Positions 32,383-41,870 of a DNA stretch of 64,000 nucleotides are shown here, piece by piece (positions within the stretch are counted from its first letter, which is position 1; every line of letters begins with the position of its first letter). Both the position numbers and the translations under genes were made by a program. The notes under the pieces were generated by a model, which saw only the letters and a list, made by a program, of their open reading frames with translations, had not been told where the DNA came from and ran no database searches. Source of the stretch: Anaerotignum lactatifermentans. GTDB lineage: Bacteria > Bacillota > Clostridia > Lachnospirales > Anaerotignaceae. The stretch spans positions 62,001 to 126,000 of the forward strand of contig NZ_JACSNY010000001.1 of assembly GCF_016902535.1 (NCBI RefSeq), given 5' to 3'.

Positions 32383-34782
32383 TTATTTGTCTCTCAGCTG
32401 TGCGCCCAGCTCTCTTGCCAGACCATCCAGGATTGCCTGCATTGCTTCGGCTACATCGGTATCCGCCAATGTTCTTTCCGCGCTGCGGAAGGAAATGGAG
32501 TATGCCACAGACTTGTAGCCTTCTTCGATCTGTTCGCCCTGATATACGTCGAAGAGTGTTGCGCTTTCCAGATATGCGCCGCCGTTTTTGCGAATCTCGT
32601 CAGCGATCTGTTTTACGGTCACATCTTCCTTCACCAGCATCGCGATATCTCTGGTGATGGCAGGGAATTTCGGCAGAGGCTGGTATACGCTTACCAGGTT
32701 GGACGCGTCAATGAGCTCTTCCATATTCAGCACTGCCAGATAAGCCTTTGTACCAATTTCATAGTTTTTGGCAACAGCGGGATGAAGCTCACCCAGATAG
32801 CCTACTGTCTTGCCATCGATGGAAACAGAAGCGGTTCTGCCGGGATGCATCCAGGACAGGCCTGTTTCTGTGGTATATTCCGCTTTATCGCCAATGCCCA
32901 GTACACTCATCAGATGTTCCACAATGCCTTTCAGGTCGTAGAAATCCATTTTGCCGTACATGCCGACTGTCAGAGTAGGCACTTCGTCAGGCAGTTCTGT
33001 CAGAGGCAGAGACTTGGGCAGATATACCTTCGCCACCTCAAACAGGCCAGCGCTTTCGTTTCTTCTGTTGTAGTTGGTAGACAGAGAGTTCAGGATACCG
33101 TTAATGGAAACCGTACGCATAACGCTGAAGTCCTCGCCCAGAGGGTTGGAGATGGTCACAGTACGGCGCAGAGGGCTGTCCGCAGGGATCAGCAGCTTAT
33201 CGAATACCTTGGGGCTTTCAAAGCTGTAAGTCATAGCTTCGCAAAGACCTTCGGCGATCATGGTATCTTTTACCAGTGTGGTGATATTCTGAGAATATGT
33301 CTTTTTGCCTACGGTAGGAGTACCGGAAGCCAGTGTAGGCTGGATCTTGTCGTAGCCATAGAAACGAGCCACTTCCTCCGCCAGGTCCGCCTGCGCTTCC
33401 AGGTCAGGACGGAAGGTAGGCACAACTACCTTATGAGCTACCGGATCTACCTTCATTTCCAGACGTTCAAAGGTACGCTGCATTTCTTCCTCGGAAATAT
33501 CAGTGCCCAGGAATTTGTTGATCCATTCGGGAGAATAGGTCAGTTCCCAGGATTCTCTCTTGTTGGGATAGCAGTCCACAATGCCGGGAACAATCTGGCC
33601 GCAGCCCAGTTCTTCTACCAGCTGTGCCGCTCTGTTGACAGCCTCCAGTGCCAGATTGGGGTCCAGACCTTTTTCAAACTTGCTGGAAGCGTCTGTGCGC
33701 AGACCTACCTTTTTGGCGGTAATACGCACGTTGGAGCCTTCAAAGTTTGCGGACTCGAACAGTACAGCCTCAGCGCTTTCACTGATCATGGAGTTCTCGC
33801 CGCCCATAACGCCGGCAATGGCAACTGCCTTTTCCGGGTCGGAAATTACCAGCATGGAGGGGTCCAGATTTCTTACCTGACCGTCCAGTGTGGTGATGGT
33901 TTCGCCTTCCTTGGCGTTTCTTACGATGATATGTCTGTCTTTGATGGTGTCTACGTCAAAAGCGTGCATGGGCTGGCCCATTTCCAGCATGACATAGTTG
34001 GTAATATCTACGATATTGTTAATGGGACGAACGCCTGCGGCACGCAGTCTCTTGCGCATCCAGCGGGGAGAAGGCCCAATCTTTACGTTCTTTACGGCTC
34101 TGGCCACGTAACGGGGGCACAGAGTAGGATTCATGATATCTACGGAGATCAGATCCTCTGTTCTGCCTTCGGCTTCTTCTTTTACCTTGATTTCAGGATA
34201 CAGGAACGGCAGTTTGTAAGTAGCAGCCGCTTCTCTGGCAATCCCCAGAATACTGAAGCAGTCGGGACGGTTGGAAGTAATCTCATATTCCACTACCTCA
34301 TCCTTCAGATCCATTACATCAGCTACATCCTTGCCCAGTTCCACAGGTTCCGGGAAGATGTAGATGCCGTATTCCGGTGCCTCAGGGAAATCGTGGCGGT
34401 CGCAGCCCAGCTCTTCAATGGAGCAGAGCATCCCTTCGGATTCCACACCTCTCAGATTGCCGGTATGGATTTCTTTGCCGCCGGCGATAACGGAATCATC
34501 CAGCGCAACGGGTACATAGTCCCCTTCTTTTACGTTGGGCGCGCCTGTTACAATGGTCAGCTCCTTGCCGCTGCCCACATCAATTTTGCAGACTACCAGC
34601 TTATCGGCGTCGGGGTGTTTTTCAATGGAAGTAATGCGGCCGGTAACAATATTTTTCAGTTCGCCGCCCATATAAGTCACGCCTTCTACCTTGGAGCCGG
34701 TCATTGTAATATCCTCAATGAATTCTCCGATGGGCGCGGTGACCTTCGCGTATTCTTTTAACCATGACATAGGTACATCCAT
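32383..34782 (-). CDS. pheT: phenylalanyl-tRNA synthetase beta subunit
   Basis: Forms the alpha2-beta2 synthetase that charges tRNA-Phe. 799 residues. The N-terminal tRNA-binding (EMAP-like) domain spans about 40-150, followed by B3/B4 editing, B5 and catalytic-like modules, and a C-terminal ferredoxin-fold anticodon-binding domain (about 705-797, LPKFPAITRDIAML). AAAGGAG precedes ATG 34780-34782. It follows pheS by 35 bases. Confidence 0.96.
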   Translation of the reverse strand: MDVPMSWLKEYAKVTAPIGEFIEDITMTGSKVEGVTYMGGELKNIVTGRITSIEKHPDADKLVVCKIDVGSGKELTIVTGAPNVKEGDYVPVALDDSVIAGGKEIHTGNLRGVESEGMLCSIEELGCDRHDFPEAPEYGIYIFPEPVELGKDVADVMDLKDEVVEYEITSNRPDCFSILGIAREAAATYKLPFLYPEIKVKEEAEGRTEDLISVDIMNPTLCPRYVARAVKNVKIGPSPRWMRKRLRAAGVRPINNIVDITNYVMLEMGQPMHAFDVDTIKDRHIIVRNAKEGETITTLDGQVRNLDPSMLVISDPEKAVAIAGVMGGENSMISESAEAVLFESANFEGSNVRITAKKVGLRTDASSKFEKGLDPNLALEAVNRAAQLVEELGCGQIVPGIVDCYPNKRESWELTYSPEWINKFLGTDISEEEMQRTFERLEMKVDPVAHKVVVPTFRPDLEAQADLAEEVARFYGYDKIQPTLASGTPTVGKKTYSQNITTLVKDTMIAEGLCEAMTYSFESPKVFDKLLIPADSPLRRTVTISNPLGEDFSVMRTVSINGILNSLSTNYNRRNESAGLFEVAKVYLPKSLPLTELPDEVPTLTVGMYGKMDFYDLKGIVEHLMSVLGIGDKAEYTTETGLSWMHPGRTASVSIDGKTVGYLGELHPAVAKNYEIGTKAYLAVLNMEELIDASNLVSVYQPLPKFPAITRDIAMLVKEDVTVKQIADEIRKNGGAYLESATLFDVYQGEQIEEGYKSVAYSISFRSAERTLADTDVAEAMQAILDGLARELGAQLRDK

Positions 34783-34817
34783 GTTTCTATTCTCCTTTCA
34801 AATGAAAAAGCAATTTA

Positions 34818-35837
34818 TCAGAACTGTTTCAGGAATTTCATATCGTTTTCAAAAAGCAGACGCAGGTCTGTGATGCCGTAGCGCTGCATTGCAACACGTT
34901 CCAGACCCATACCGAAAGCGAATCCGCTGTATTCCTCGGGGTCAATGCCGCTCATTTTCAAAACCTTGGGATGGACCATGCCGCAGCCCAGAAGTTCGAT
35001 ATAGCCCTCGCCCTTGCAGACACGACATCCCTTGCCGCCGCAGGCGAAGCAGGTAACGTCCATTTCCGCACTGGGTTCTGTGAAGGGGAAATGATGAGGG
35101 CGGAAACGTACTTTGGTATCCTCGCCGAACAGCTCTCTGGCGAATACTTCCAGCGCACCTTTCAGATCGCCCATGGTGATGTTTTTATCTACTACCATGC
35201 CTTCCAGCTGATGGAATACAGGGGAATGTGTAGCATCTACCTCGTCGGAACGGTATACGGCGCCAGGGCAGACCATACGGATCGGCAGCTTGCCTTTTTC
35301 CATGGTACGTACCTGTACGGGAGATGTCTGGGTACGCAGCAGGATATCCCCGCCGATATAGAAGGTATCCTGTTCGTCTCTGGCAGGATGATTTTTAGGG
35401 ATGTTCAGCGCCTCAAAGTTGTAGTAATCCTTTTCTACCTCAGGGCCTTCCGCTACTTCGTAGCCCATGCCCATGAAGATGTTGCAGATTTCATCAATAA
35501 CAATGCTCATGGGATGCTTATGGCCTTCCGCCTTCTTTGTGCCGGGCATGGTAACGTCGATTTTTTCCTTTTCCAGACGGCGTGCCATTTCCGTAGCTGC
35601 CAGACGATTTTTCGCCTCTTCCAGCACTTTTTCCAGATCCTGACGCACATCGTTGGCCATCTGACCGATGATAGGACGTTCCTCCGCGGACAGCTTGCCC
35701 ATTTCTTTCAGAATGGCTGTAAGTTCGCCTTTTTTGCCCAGATATTTTACTTTCAGATCGTCAATGTCTTTGATTTCCTTTGCTTCCTGGAAAGCCGCCA
35801 TGGCCTTGTCGTGAATGGCCTTCAGTTTTTCCTTCAT
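34818..35837 (-). CDS. pheS: phenylalanyl-tRNA synthetase alpha subunit
   Basis: Catalytic subunit of PheRS. 339 residues from ATG 35835-35837. The N-terminal coiled coil (about 1-85) binds tRNA. The class II core has [11 protein letters not shown] (motif 2 region near 172), [20 protein letters not shown] and the final [14 protein letters not shown] motif 3. A longer in-frame extension to 35972 runs through the T-box and is rejected. AGGAGAG is the ribosome binding site. Confidence 0.96.
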   Translation of the reverse strand: MKEKLKAIHDKAMAAFQEAKEIKDIDDLKVKYLGKKGELTAILKEMGKLSAEERPIIGQMANDVRQDLEKVLEEAKNRLAATEMARRLEKEKIDVTMPGTKKAEGHKHPMSIVIDEICNIFMGMGYEVAEGPEVEKDYYNFEALNIPKNHPARDEQDTFYIGGDILLRTQTSPVQVRTMEKGKLPIRMVCPGAVYRSDEVDATHSPVFHQLEGMVVDKNITMGDLKGALEVFARELFGEDTKVRFRPHHFPFTEPSAEMDVTCFACGGKGCRVCKGEGYIELLGCGMVHPKVLKMSGIDPEEYSGFAFGMGLERVAMQRYGITDLRLLFENDMKFLKQF

Positions 35838-36120
35838 GATGCTTTTCTCTCCTTTTTCTGTTTTTCTCAAAAGACTGCAAAAAAAATAGTCCTCGCTCCC
35901 AAAGGGACGAAGGACTTCCGTGGTACCACCCAATTTCCTGCTGTCACAGGCACTCTGATGCGTAACGCGCACGAAACGGATCTCCCTACTTTTTCTCGTT
36001 CAGGAGATCGGCTCCGGTGGGAACTTCCGCAAACACTCCAGACCAAAAACGCTTTCAGCCGATGACGTTTTCTCTCTGCGGCGGCGTATCTGCCTACTTT
36101 TCACCTTCACAGCCGTTGAT
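35838..36120 (-). promoter_or_regulatory. T-box leader of pheST, phenylalanine
   Basis: T-box motif TGGGTGGTACCAC at 35920-35932. The terminator hairpin is 35888-35916 (AGTCCTTCG/CGAGGACT arms) with a T-run. Stem I shows AGTA and AGAGAG. In the specifier loop GGAAGTTCCC contains UUC (36021-36023), a Phe codon, though one base further from GAA than in the Trp leader at 25341. Gene context (pheST) supports Phe. Confidence 0.88.
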
Positions 36121-36137
36121 ATCTTCATAACGCTTAT

Positions 36138-36165
36138 ATTTTATCATATTCCAAAAGAAAGTCAA
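36138..36165 (-). promoter_or_regulatory. sigma-A promoter of pheST
   Basis: TTGACT (36160-36165), 16 bases, TAAAAT (36138-36143). Confidence 0.7.
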
Positions 36166-36289
36166 GGGAAACTTCCCGCAAAAGGGACATTTTCCGTCCT
36201 TCCATGCCCCTTTCTCCGGCAAAAAAACCGGGCTTTTTCTCTGTTTTTTATACAGAATCACAGTTTCGCTTTGGACCGCCCGTTTTTTC

Positions 36290-36318
36290 TTGCAATCCGG
36301 CCCGAAAGCTGATATAGT
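36290..36318 (+). promoter_or_regulatory. sigma-A promoter of the DEAD-box helicase gene
   Basis: TTGCAA (36290-36295), 17 bases, TATAGT (36313-36318). The leader is about 150 bases long, with a CTGCG/CGCAG hairpin near its 5' end. Confidence 0.65.
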
Positions 36319-36472
36319 AAGAGTCTGCGGTTTTTCGCAGGGGTGCTTTAAACGGGAAGAAAGCAGTTTGCCAAAGCATCCAAAAATATCACACAACAAG
36401 TCGAAAGAAAACGGATTTTTATTTCAGGCGTTCTATGGGTTTTCTTCGGCTGGACAAAGAAAGGAAACACAT

Positions 36473-38089
36473 ATGGAACATTTGAGATTTGAAGACATGA
36501 ATTTATCCCCGGAGATCTGCCAGGCGGTACTGGATATGGGCTTTGAGGAAGCCACTCCTATCCAGTCCCAGGCGATCCCCCTCATCAAAGAAGGCAAGGA
36601 CATCATCGGTCAGTCCCAGACAGGCACAGGCAAAACGGCAGCCTTCGGCATCCCCTGTCTGGAACGCATCCATCCCGATGACCGCCGTTTGCAGGCGCTG
36701 ATCCTCTGCCCCACCAGAGAGCTTGCCATCCAGGTCAGCGAGGAATTCCGCAAGCTGCTGAAATATAAGGAAAATATCCGGGTGGTTCCCATTTACGGCG
36801 GCCAGCCCATTGACCGTCAGATTTTAGCGCTGAAAAAAGGCGCGCAGGTAGTCATCGGCACACCGGGCCGTGTTATGGACCACATGCGCCGCCGTACCCT
36901 GAAAATGGAGACCGTGCAGATGATGATTCTGGATGAGGCCGATGAAATGCTGGACATGGGGTTCCGGGAGGACATCGAGACCATTCTGGTAAAGATCCCG
37001 GAGGATCACCAGACCCTGCTGTTCTCCGCCACACTTTCCCCTGAAATTCTGGACATTACCAAACGGTTCCTGAAAGACCCGGAATATGTGAAAATCGTCA
37101 GAAAAGAGCTGACCGTTCCCAGCATTGAACAGTATTATTTCGATGTAAAGGAAAAAACAAAGCTGGAGGCTCTGACCCGCATCATCGACGTTTACATGCC
37201 CAATCTGGCTATGGTATTCTGCAATACCAAAAAACGGGTAGACGATCTGGTGGAGCTGCTTCAGGGACGGGGCTATTTCGCCGAAGGTCTCCATGGCGAT
37301 CTGAAACAGGCCCAGCGTGACAAAGTCATGCAGAAGTTCCGCAACGGCACCATCGAAATTCTGGTTGCCACCGACGTTGCGGCGCGAGGCATCGATGTAG
37401 ACGACATCGACATCGTATTCAACTATGACGTACCCCAGGACGAGGAATACTACGTTCACCGTATCGGCAGAACCGGCCGGGCGGGCAGAAGCGGCAAGGC
37501 CTTTACCTTCTGCGTGGGCAAGGAAATCTATAAGCTGCGGGACATTATGCGCTATACCAAAACAAAAATCGTACAGCAGAAACTGCCGACCCTCAGCGAT
37601 GTAGAGGAAATGAAAACCAATATCTTCCTGGAAAAAATCAAAGACAGCATTCAGGAAGGCCATCTGACAAAATATATCCATCTGGTGGAACAGCTCATGG
37701 AAGAGGACTATACCGCCATGGATATTGCGGCGGCGCTCTTAAAGCACCAGCTGGCAGATGTGCGCACCGATGATCTGGACGTTATGGAAGACATCAATTT
37801 TAACGGCACAGAAGCCTATGGCGGCGAAGGCGAAAAAATGGTCCGTCTGTTCATCAGCGCCGGGAAAAAGAACAAGATCCGGGCAAAGGACATTGTGGGC
37901 GCCATCGCCAACGAAGCCGGCGTTCCCGGCAAAGCGCTGGGCGCCATTGACCTCTTTGACGACTATACTTTTGTGGATGTCCCCAAGGAATTTGTCAAGG
38001 ATGTACTCTACGGCATGAAAAACTGCAAAATCAAAAACAAACGGGTACACATCGAAATCGCAAAAAAAGAAAAAGGCAAAAAAAGATAA
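36473..38089 (+). CDS. DEAD-box ATP-dependent RNA helicase with DbpA-type RNA-binding domain
   Basis: 538 residues. Q motif and Walker A QTGTGKTAA near residue 48, PTRELA near 80, TPGR near 130, DEAD near 155, SAT near 186, and helicase C motifs ATDVAARGIDV and HRIGRTGRAGR. The C-terminal 75 residues form a DbpA-type RNA-binding domain with a basic tail, as in DeaD/CshA/DbpA proteins that act in ribosome assembly or mRNA turnover. ATG 36473 follows AAAGGA. A reading-frame extension to 36290 is untranslated leader. Which paralogue it is cannot be fixed here. Confidence 0.93.
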   Translation: MEHLRFEDMNLSPEICQAVLDMGFEEATPIQSQAIPLIKEGKDIIGQSQTGTGKTAAFGIPCLERIHPDDRRLQALILCPTRELAIQVSEEFRKLLKYKENIRVVPIYGGQPIDRQILALKKGAQVVIGTPGRVMDHMRRRTLKMETVQMMILDEADEMLDMGFREDIETILVKIPEDHQTLLFSATLSPEILDITKRFLKDPEYVKIVRKELTVPSIEQYYFDVKEKTKLEALTRIIDVYMPNLAMVFCNTKKRVDDLVELLQGRGYFAEGLHGDLKQAQRDKVMQKFRNGTIEILVATDVAARGIDVDDIDIVFNYDVPQDEEYYVHRIGRTGRAGRSGKAFTFCVGKEIYKLRDIMRYTKTKIVQQKLPTLSDVEEMKTNIFLEKIKDSIQEGHLTKYIHLVEQLMEEDYTAMDIAAALLKHQLADVRTDDLDVMEDINFNGTEAYGGEGEKMVRLFISAGKKNKIRAKDIVGAIANEAGVPGKALGAIDLFDDYTFVDVPKEFVKDVLYGMKNCKIKNKRVHIEIAKKEKGKKR

Positions 38090-38091
38090 TC

Positions 38092-38134
38092 AAAAAAGTA
38101 CGGAAATACCTCAAAAGGTTTTCCGTACTTTTTT
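38092..38134. terminator. bidirectional terminator between helicase gene and trmD
   Basis: AAAAAAGTACGGAAA...ACC pairs with GGT...TTCCGTACTTTTTT around a TCAAAA loop. Its right edge touches the trmD stop codon. Confidence 0.9.
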
Positions 38135-38870
38135 ATGCTTTCTCCTCTGTATGCTCCGTTAAAAACCGGCGTTCCTTTTCCGTCAGTTCCGCTTTTTCCA
38201 GAAGATCCGGACGTTTTTTCGCCGTCCGCAGCAGAGACTGCTCTCTTCTCCATTTGTCGATATTGGCATGGTGTCCGCTCAGAAGGATCTCTGGCACCGC
38301 CTTTCCATGGAATACAGGCGGACGGGTATACTGAGGATATTCCAGCAGGCCATCAGAAAAACTCTCATCGGCAAAGGAATCCTCCTTCCCCAATACACCG
38401 GGCACCAGTCTGGATACGGCGTCAATGATGGTGATAGCCGCCAGCTCACCGCCGGTCAATACAAAATCTCCCAGAGAAATCTCATCTGTTACGATCTCCT
38501 CGATAATTCTTTCGTCAACGCCCTCATAGTGGCCGCAGAGGAACACCAGATTTTCCTCTTTGGACAATTCCTCGGCGATCCGCTGGGTAAAAGGTCTGCC
38601 CTGAGGCGTCATATAGACCACTCTGGCGCCTTTTGCCCGCTCGGCGATGCTCTGGTAGGCGTCATAAATGGGCTGGGCCTGCATGACCATGCCAGCGCCG
38701 CCGCCATAGGGATAGTCGTCTACATGTTTCTGCTTATTCAGGGTAAAATCCCGGATATTGATGGCCTCCACCTGAATATATCCATCCCGCTGGGCTCTGC
38801 CCATGATGCTGTGAGAAAGGGTCTGCTCGATCATTTCCGGGAACAGCGTCAATACAAAAAACTGTTTCAT
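38133..38870 (-). CDS. trmD: tRNA (guanine-N1)-methyltransferase TrmD
   Basis: Methylates G37 next to G36 in Leu, Pro and Arg tRNAs, preventing frameshifts. 245 residues. The SPOUT trefoil-knot motifs are [10 protein letters not shown] near 53, [11 protein letters not shown] near 110 and [11 protein letters not shown] near 131. Its start immediately follows the rimM stop codon. The next gene usually found, rplS, is not here: a convergent helicase gene lies downstream. Confidence 0.96.
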   Translation of the reverse strand: MKQFFVLTLFPEMIEQTLSHSIMGRAQRDGYIQVEAINIRDFTLNKQKHVDDYPYGGGAGMVMQAQPIYDAYQSIAERAKGARVVYMTPQGRPFTQRIAEELSKEENLVFLCGHYEGVDERIIEEIVTDEISLGDFVLTGGELAAITIIDAVSRLVPGVLGKEDSFADESFSDGLLEYPQYTRPPVFHGKAVPEILLSGHHANIDKWRREQSLLRTAKKRPDLLEKAELTEKERRFLTEHTEEKA

Positions 38871-39380
38871 TTATCTCAGTCCTTCCAGCAGCTTCACCGT
38901 CATGACCCCAGCTTCCAGATCTACTTTTCTGATGCAGTCCTTGATAGCGGGAATCAGCAGTTCCTTTTCCTGGGGGCCTTTTTTCACGGCGTATACATCA
39001 TTGGCGCCAGTCACATAAATAGCCGTCAGCTCACCCAGTTCTTCCCCGTCTTCCGTTACTACCTTCAGGCCGTACAGATCTCTGGTATAGTATTCGTCCT
39101 CTTCCAGCGGAATAGCGTCATGATCCGGAATCAGGATGCGTCCGTTTTTATACAGCTCCGCCACATTGATATCCGTAATCTCTTTCAGCGTCAGCAGAAT
39201 CATCTGCTTCTGGTACGCTACCTTCTGAATATGGAAGGTCTCCCTTTTTCCGCGGATCTCCACCGTTACTTCCTTCAGACGCTCAAAACGAGTGGGGTCC
39301 TCCGTTGTGGGAAATACCCGCATAGTGCCGCGGATGCCGTGGGTCCCGGTGATTTTTCCGATCTCAAAAAACTGTTCCAT
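38871..39380 (-). CDS. rimM: 16S rRNA processing protein RimM
   Basis: 30S maturation factor that binds ribosomal protein S19. 169 residues with an N-terminal beta-barrel (FEIGKITGTHGIRGTMRV start) and a C-terminal PRC-barrel (YYTRDLYGLKVVTEDG near 98). GAGGT precedes ATG. It is separated from khpA by a strong hairpin. Confidence 0.95.
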   Translation of the reverse strand: MEQFFEIGKITGTHGIRGTMRVFPTTEDPTRFERLKEVTVEIRGKRETFHIQKVAYQKQMILLTLKEITDINVAELYKNGRILIPDHDAIPLEEDEYYTRDLYGLKVVTEDGEELGELTAIYVTGANDVYAVKKGPQEKELLIPAIKDCIRKVDLEAGVMTVKLLEGLR

Positions 39381-39396
39381 TTTTTACCTCGTTTCT

Positions 39397-39430
39397 GAAA
39401 AAAATAAAAAGCAGGGTGCAAGCACCCTGC
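39397..39430 (-). terminator. strong terminator-like hairpin between khpA and rimM
   Basis: GCAGGGTGC (39411-39419) pairs perfectly with GCACCCTGC (39422-39430). On the minus strand TTTTTATTTTTTTC follows. It should reduce rimM-trmD expression relative to rpsP-khpA. Confidence 0.85.
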
Positions 39431-39465
39431 CCGATACAGTCCCTAGAACCGTCAGACGGTTTTGC

Positions 39466-39696
39466 TTACTGTACGATTTCTACAATAATCTTTTTATCTT
39501 CGTGGATCGCAGCGGCCTTTACCACAGTACGGATCGCCTTAGCGATTCTGCCCTGCTTGCCGATGACCTTACCCATATCCTCAGGGGCTACCTTTAATTC
39601 CAAAATGCAGGCACGGTCGCCTTCCTTTTCGGAAACAGTCACCTGATCGGGATGCTCCACCAGATTTTTCGCGATTACTTCCAATAATTCCTTCAT
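39466..39696 (-). CDS. khpA: KH-domain RNA-binding protein KhpA (YlqC)
   Basis: 76-residue single KH domain with the GKVIGKQGR loop near residue 43. In streptococci it forms a complex with KhpB and binds small RNAs and mRNAs involved in cell division. Position between rpsP and rimM is conserved. GGGAGG precedes ATG 39694-39696. Confidence 0.95.
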   Translation of the reverse strand: MKELLEVIAKNLVEHPDQVTVSEKEGDRACILELKVAPEDMGKVIGKQGRIAKAIRTVVKAAAIHEDKKIIVEIVQ

Positions 39697-39718
39697 AGCT
39701 CTGGCCTCCCGTTACCTA

Positions 39719-39967
39719 TTATTCGCCGATAACGCCTGCTTTTTTCAGCAGAGCCTTTGCTGTATCAGAAGGCTGTGCGCCAGTAGCCAGCCATTTGTTT
39801 GCTGCTTCTGCGTCAACTTTCAGAACAACGGGTTCCTTTGTGGGATCGTAGTAGCCGATCTCATCGATGGATTTACCATTTCTGGATGTTCTGGAGTCTG
39901 CTACAACGATTCTATAGAAAGGAGCCTTCTTTGCACCCAGTCTTTTCAGTCTGATTCTTACTGCCAT
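39719..39967 (-). CDS. rpsP: 30S ribosomal protein S16
   Basis: 82 residues, full length, with the [26 protein letters not shown] start diagnostic of bS16 (split here as its opening 10 residues [10 protein letters not shown] and the [10 protein letters not shown] strand). GGGAGGTG stands before ATG 39965-39967. Codon use is strongly biased, as expected. Confidence 0.97.
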   Translation of the reverse strand: MAVRIRLKRLGAKKAPFYRIVVADSRTSRNGKSIDEIGYYDPTKEPVVLKVDAEAANKWLATGAQPSDTAKALLKKAGVIGE

Positions 39968-40002
39968 TGTGTTTCACCTCCCTGAAATAAATGTTTCATT
40001 TT

Positions 40003-41343
40003 TTATCGGAAAAAAGGAAGTTTTCCCTTCTTGCCTTTCTGCATATTGTTCATCTGCTTCATCATTTTTTTCATTTCCTCAAACTGCTTCAGCAGACGAT
40101 TGACCTCGGCAATGCTTCTGCCGCTACCATTGGCGATGCGTTTCTTTCTGGGTCCATTGAGGATGGAAGGATTTCTTCGCTCCTCCTTCGTCATGGACTG
40201 GATGATAGCCTCTGTACGAGCCATTTCCTTGGCCGGGTCCACCCCTTTGAGGGCTTCGTCCAGATTGAATTTTCCCATACCGGGCAACATCCCCATCAGG
40301 TCCTTCAAAGGACCCATTTTCTTGATCTGCTGCATCTGGGAGAGAAAATCCTCCAGCGTAAATTCATTGGAGACCATTTTTTTCTGCATCTCCAGAGCTT
40401 CCTTCTCGTCGATGTTCTGCTGCACCTTGTCGATCAAGGAGAGCACATCGCCCATCCCCAGTATTCTGGAAGCCATACGGTCGGGATAAAATGGTTCCAG
40501 ATCCTCCATTTTCTCGCCCATACCGATATATTTAATGGGTTTGTTGGTCACACTTCTGACAGAGAGGGCCGCGCCGCCTCTGGCGTCGCCGTCCAGCTTT
40601 GTCAGGATGATGCCGTCCACCCCTAACTGGCTGTCAAAGCTTTCCGCTACGGTCACAGCGTCCTGACCAGTCATAGCGTCTACCACCAGAAGGATCTCCT
40701 GGGGCTTTACCGCCGCCTTGATGTCCTGCAGCTCCTGCATCAGCTCTTCGTTGATGTGCAGCCGCCCCGCCGTATCGATGAGGATGACATCGTTCCGGTT
40801 CTCCGCCGCGTATTCCAGGGCTTTCTTGGAGATTTCCACGGGACTGAGCTGATCGCCCATTTCAAAGACGGGAATATTGTAGTTTTTCCCTACGACCTGC
40901 AACTGTTTGATAGCCGCCGGACGGTATACGTCACAGGCTACCAGCAGGGGATTTCTGCCCTGCTTCCGCAGCTGGCCCGCCAACTTGCCGCTGCTGGTGG
41001 TCTTACCTGCGCCCTGCAGCCCTACCATCATATAAACGGTGGGCGGCCGATTGGCGAAGGTCAGTCTGCTCTGGGTGGTACCCATGAGCGCAATCAGTTC
41101 CTCATTTACGATTTTAATGACCTGCTGTCCCGGATTCAGTCCTTCCAGCACCTCTGTGCCGATGGCCCGTTCCGTTACGGTCTTGATAAAGCTTTTTACG
41201 ATTTTAAAGTTTACATCTGCCTCCAGAAGCGCGATCTTAACTTCCCGCATAGCCGCCTTTACGTCTGCTTCTGTCAGCCTGCCTTTTCCTTTGAGCTGCT
41301 TAAAGACTTCCTGCAGCTTTTCGGAAAGATTCTCAAAGGCCAT
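40003..41343 (-). CDS. ffh: signal recognition particle protein Ffh
   Basis: SRP54 homologue that targets nascent membrane proteins with SRP RNA and FtsY. 446 residues with an N domain, a GTPase G domain (GLQGAGKTT near 108, DTAGR near 190, TKLDGDARGG near 247) and a Met-rich M domain ending in a Lys/Met tail. ATG 41341-41343 follows AAAGGAGGG. It lies 14 bases after ylxM. Confidence 0.96.
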   Translation of the reverse strand: MAFENLSEKLQEVFKQLKGKGRLTEADVKAAMREVKIALLEADVNFKIVKSFIKTVTERAIGTEVLEGLNPGQQVIKIVNEELIALMGTTQSRLTFANRPPTVYMMVGLQGAGKTTSSGKLAGQLRKQGRNPLLVACDVYRPAAIKQLQVVGKNYNIPVFEMGDQLSPVEISKKALEYAAENRNDVILIDTAGRLHINEELMQELQDIKAAVKPQEILLVVDAMTGQDAVTVAESFDSQLGVDGIILTKLDGDARGGAALSVRSVTNKPIKYIGMGEKMEDLEPFYPDRMASRILGMGDVLSLIDKVQQNIDEKEALEMQKKMVSNEFTLEDFLSQMQQIKKMGPLKDLMGMLPGMGKFNLDEALKGVDPAKEMARTEAIIQSMTKEERRNPSILNGPRKKRIANGSGRSIAEVNRLLKQFEEMKKMMKQMNNMQKGKKGKLPFFR

Positions 41344-41357
41344 TGACCGCCCTCCTT

Positions 41358-41708
41358 TCAGGATAAGATCGCCTGAGCGATCTCTTTGATCCGCTCCGTC
41401 TGGCGGAGCTGTGTGTCGGAAAGACCTTCCGTTTCCATTTCTTCCATAATCTCCAGCATCTGGCGGACGTCTTTTTTCTGGGCCTGAAACCGGGATACCA
41501 GTCCTAGCTTCTGTTCATAGTCCAGCAGGATCTTCTCCGTCCGTTTCAGCTGATCCCGCACTGCCTGCCTGCTGACCGACAGTTCCTCGCCGATCTCCGT
41601 CAGGGAAAGGTCATCCTGATAATGCAGTTCGAAAACCTGTTTCTGTTTTTCCGTCAGCAGCTCGCCATAAAAATCGTAGAGCAGCGTCAGATGCAAGATT
41701 TCATCCAT
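41358..41708 (-). CDS. ylxM: YlxM-type putative DNA-binding protein
   Basis: 116-residue UPF0122 protein with a sigma-70 region 4-like helix-turn-helix (LTEIGEELSVSRQAVRDQLKR, about 36-56). It is conserved upstream of ffh in Firmicutes, where it is associated with SRP function. First gene of the ylxM-ffh-rpsP-khpA-rimM-trmD unit, with AGGAGG before its ATG. Confidence 0.94.
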   Translation of the reverse strand: MDEILHLTLLYDFYGELLTEKQKQVFELHYQDDLSLTEIGEELSVSRQAVRDQLKRTEKILLDYEQKLGLVSRFQAQKKDVRQMLEIMEEMETEGLSDTQLRQTERIKEIAQAILS

Positions 41709-41755
41709 GGTCTTTTCCTCCTGTAAAGCAAAATCACTTTACAACCACCTGTGTT

Positions 41756-41784
41756 ATTTTATCGGAAAAACACGCGGCTGTCAA
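41756..41784 (-). promoter_or_regulatory. sigma-A promoter of the ylxM-ffh-rpsP operon
   Basis: Perfect TTGACA (41779-41784), 17 bases, TAAAAT (41756-41761). Confidence 0.8.
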
Positions 41785-41870
41785 GTATTTTTCCTTTACA
41801 AAACGTATTTTTTTCAAAACCATGATTTTTCCCGGAAAACCAGGCATTTGCCGTTCTTTTTCGTCGTACT

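Noticed and set aside
32782-34761. A 659-codon open frame on the plus strand opposite pheT
   Set aside because: Antisense shadow of pheT. No plausible start or motif.
34818-35972. Longer pheS start
   Set aside because: The extra codons run through the T-box terminator. The start at 35837 has a good ribosome binding site.
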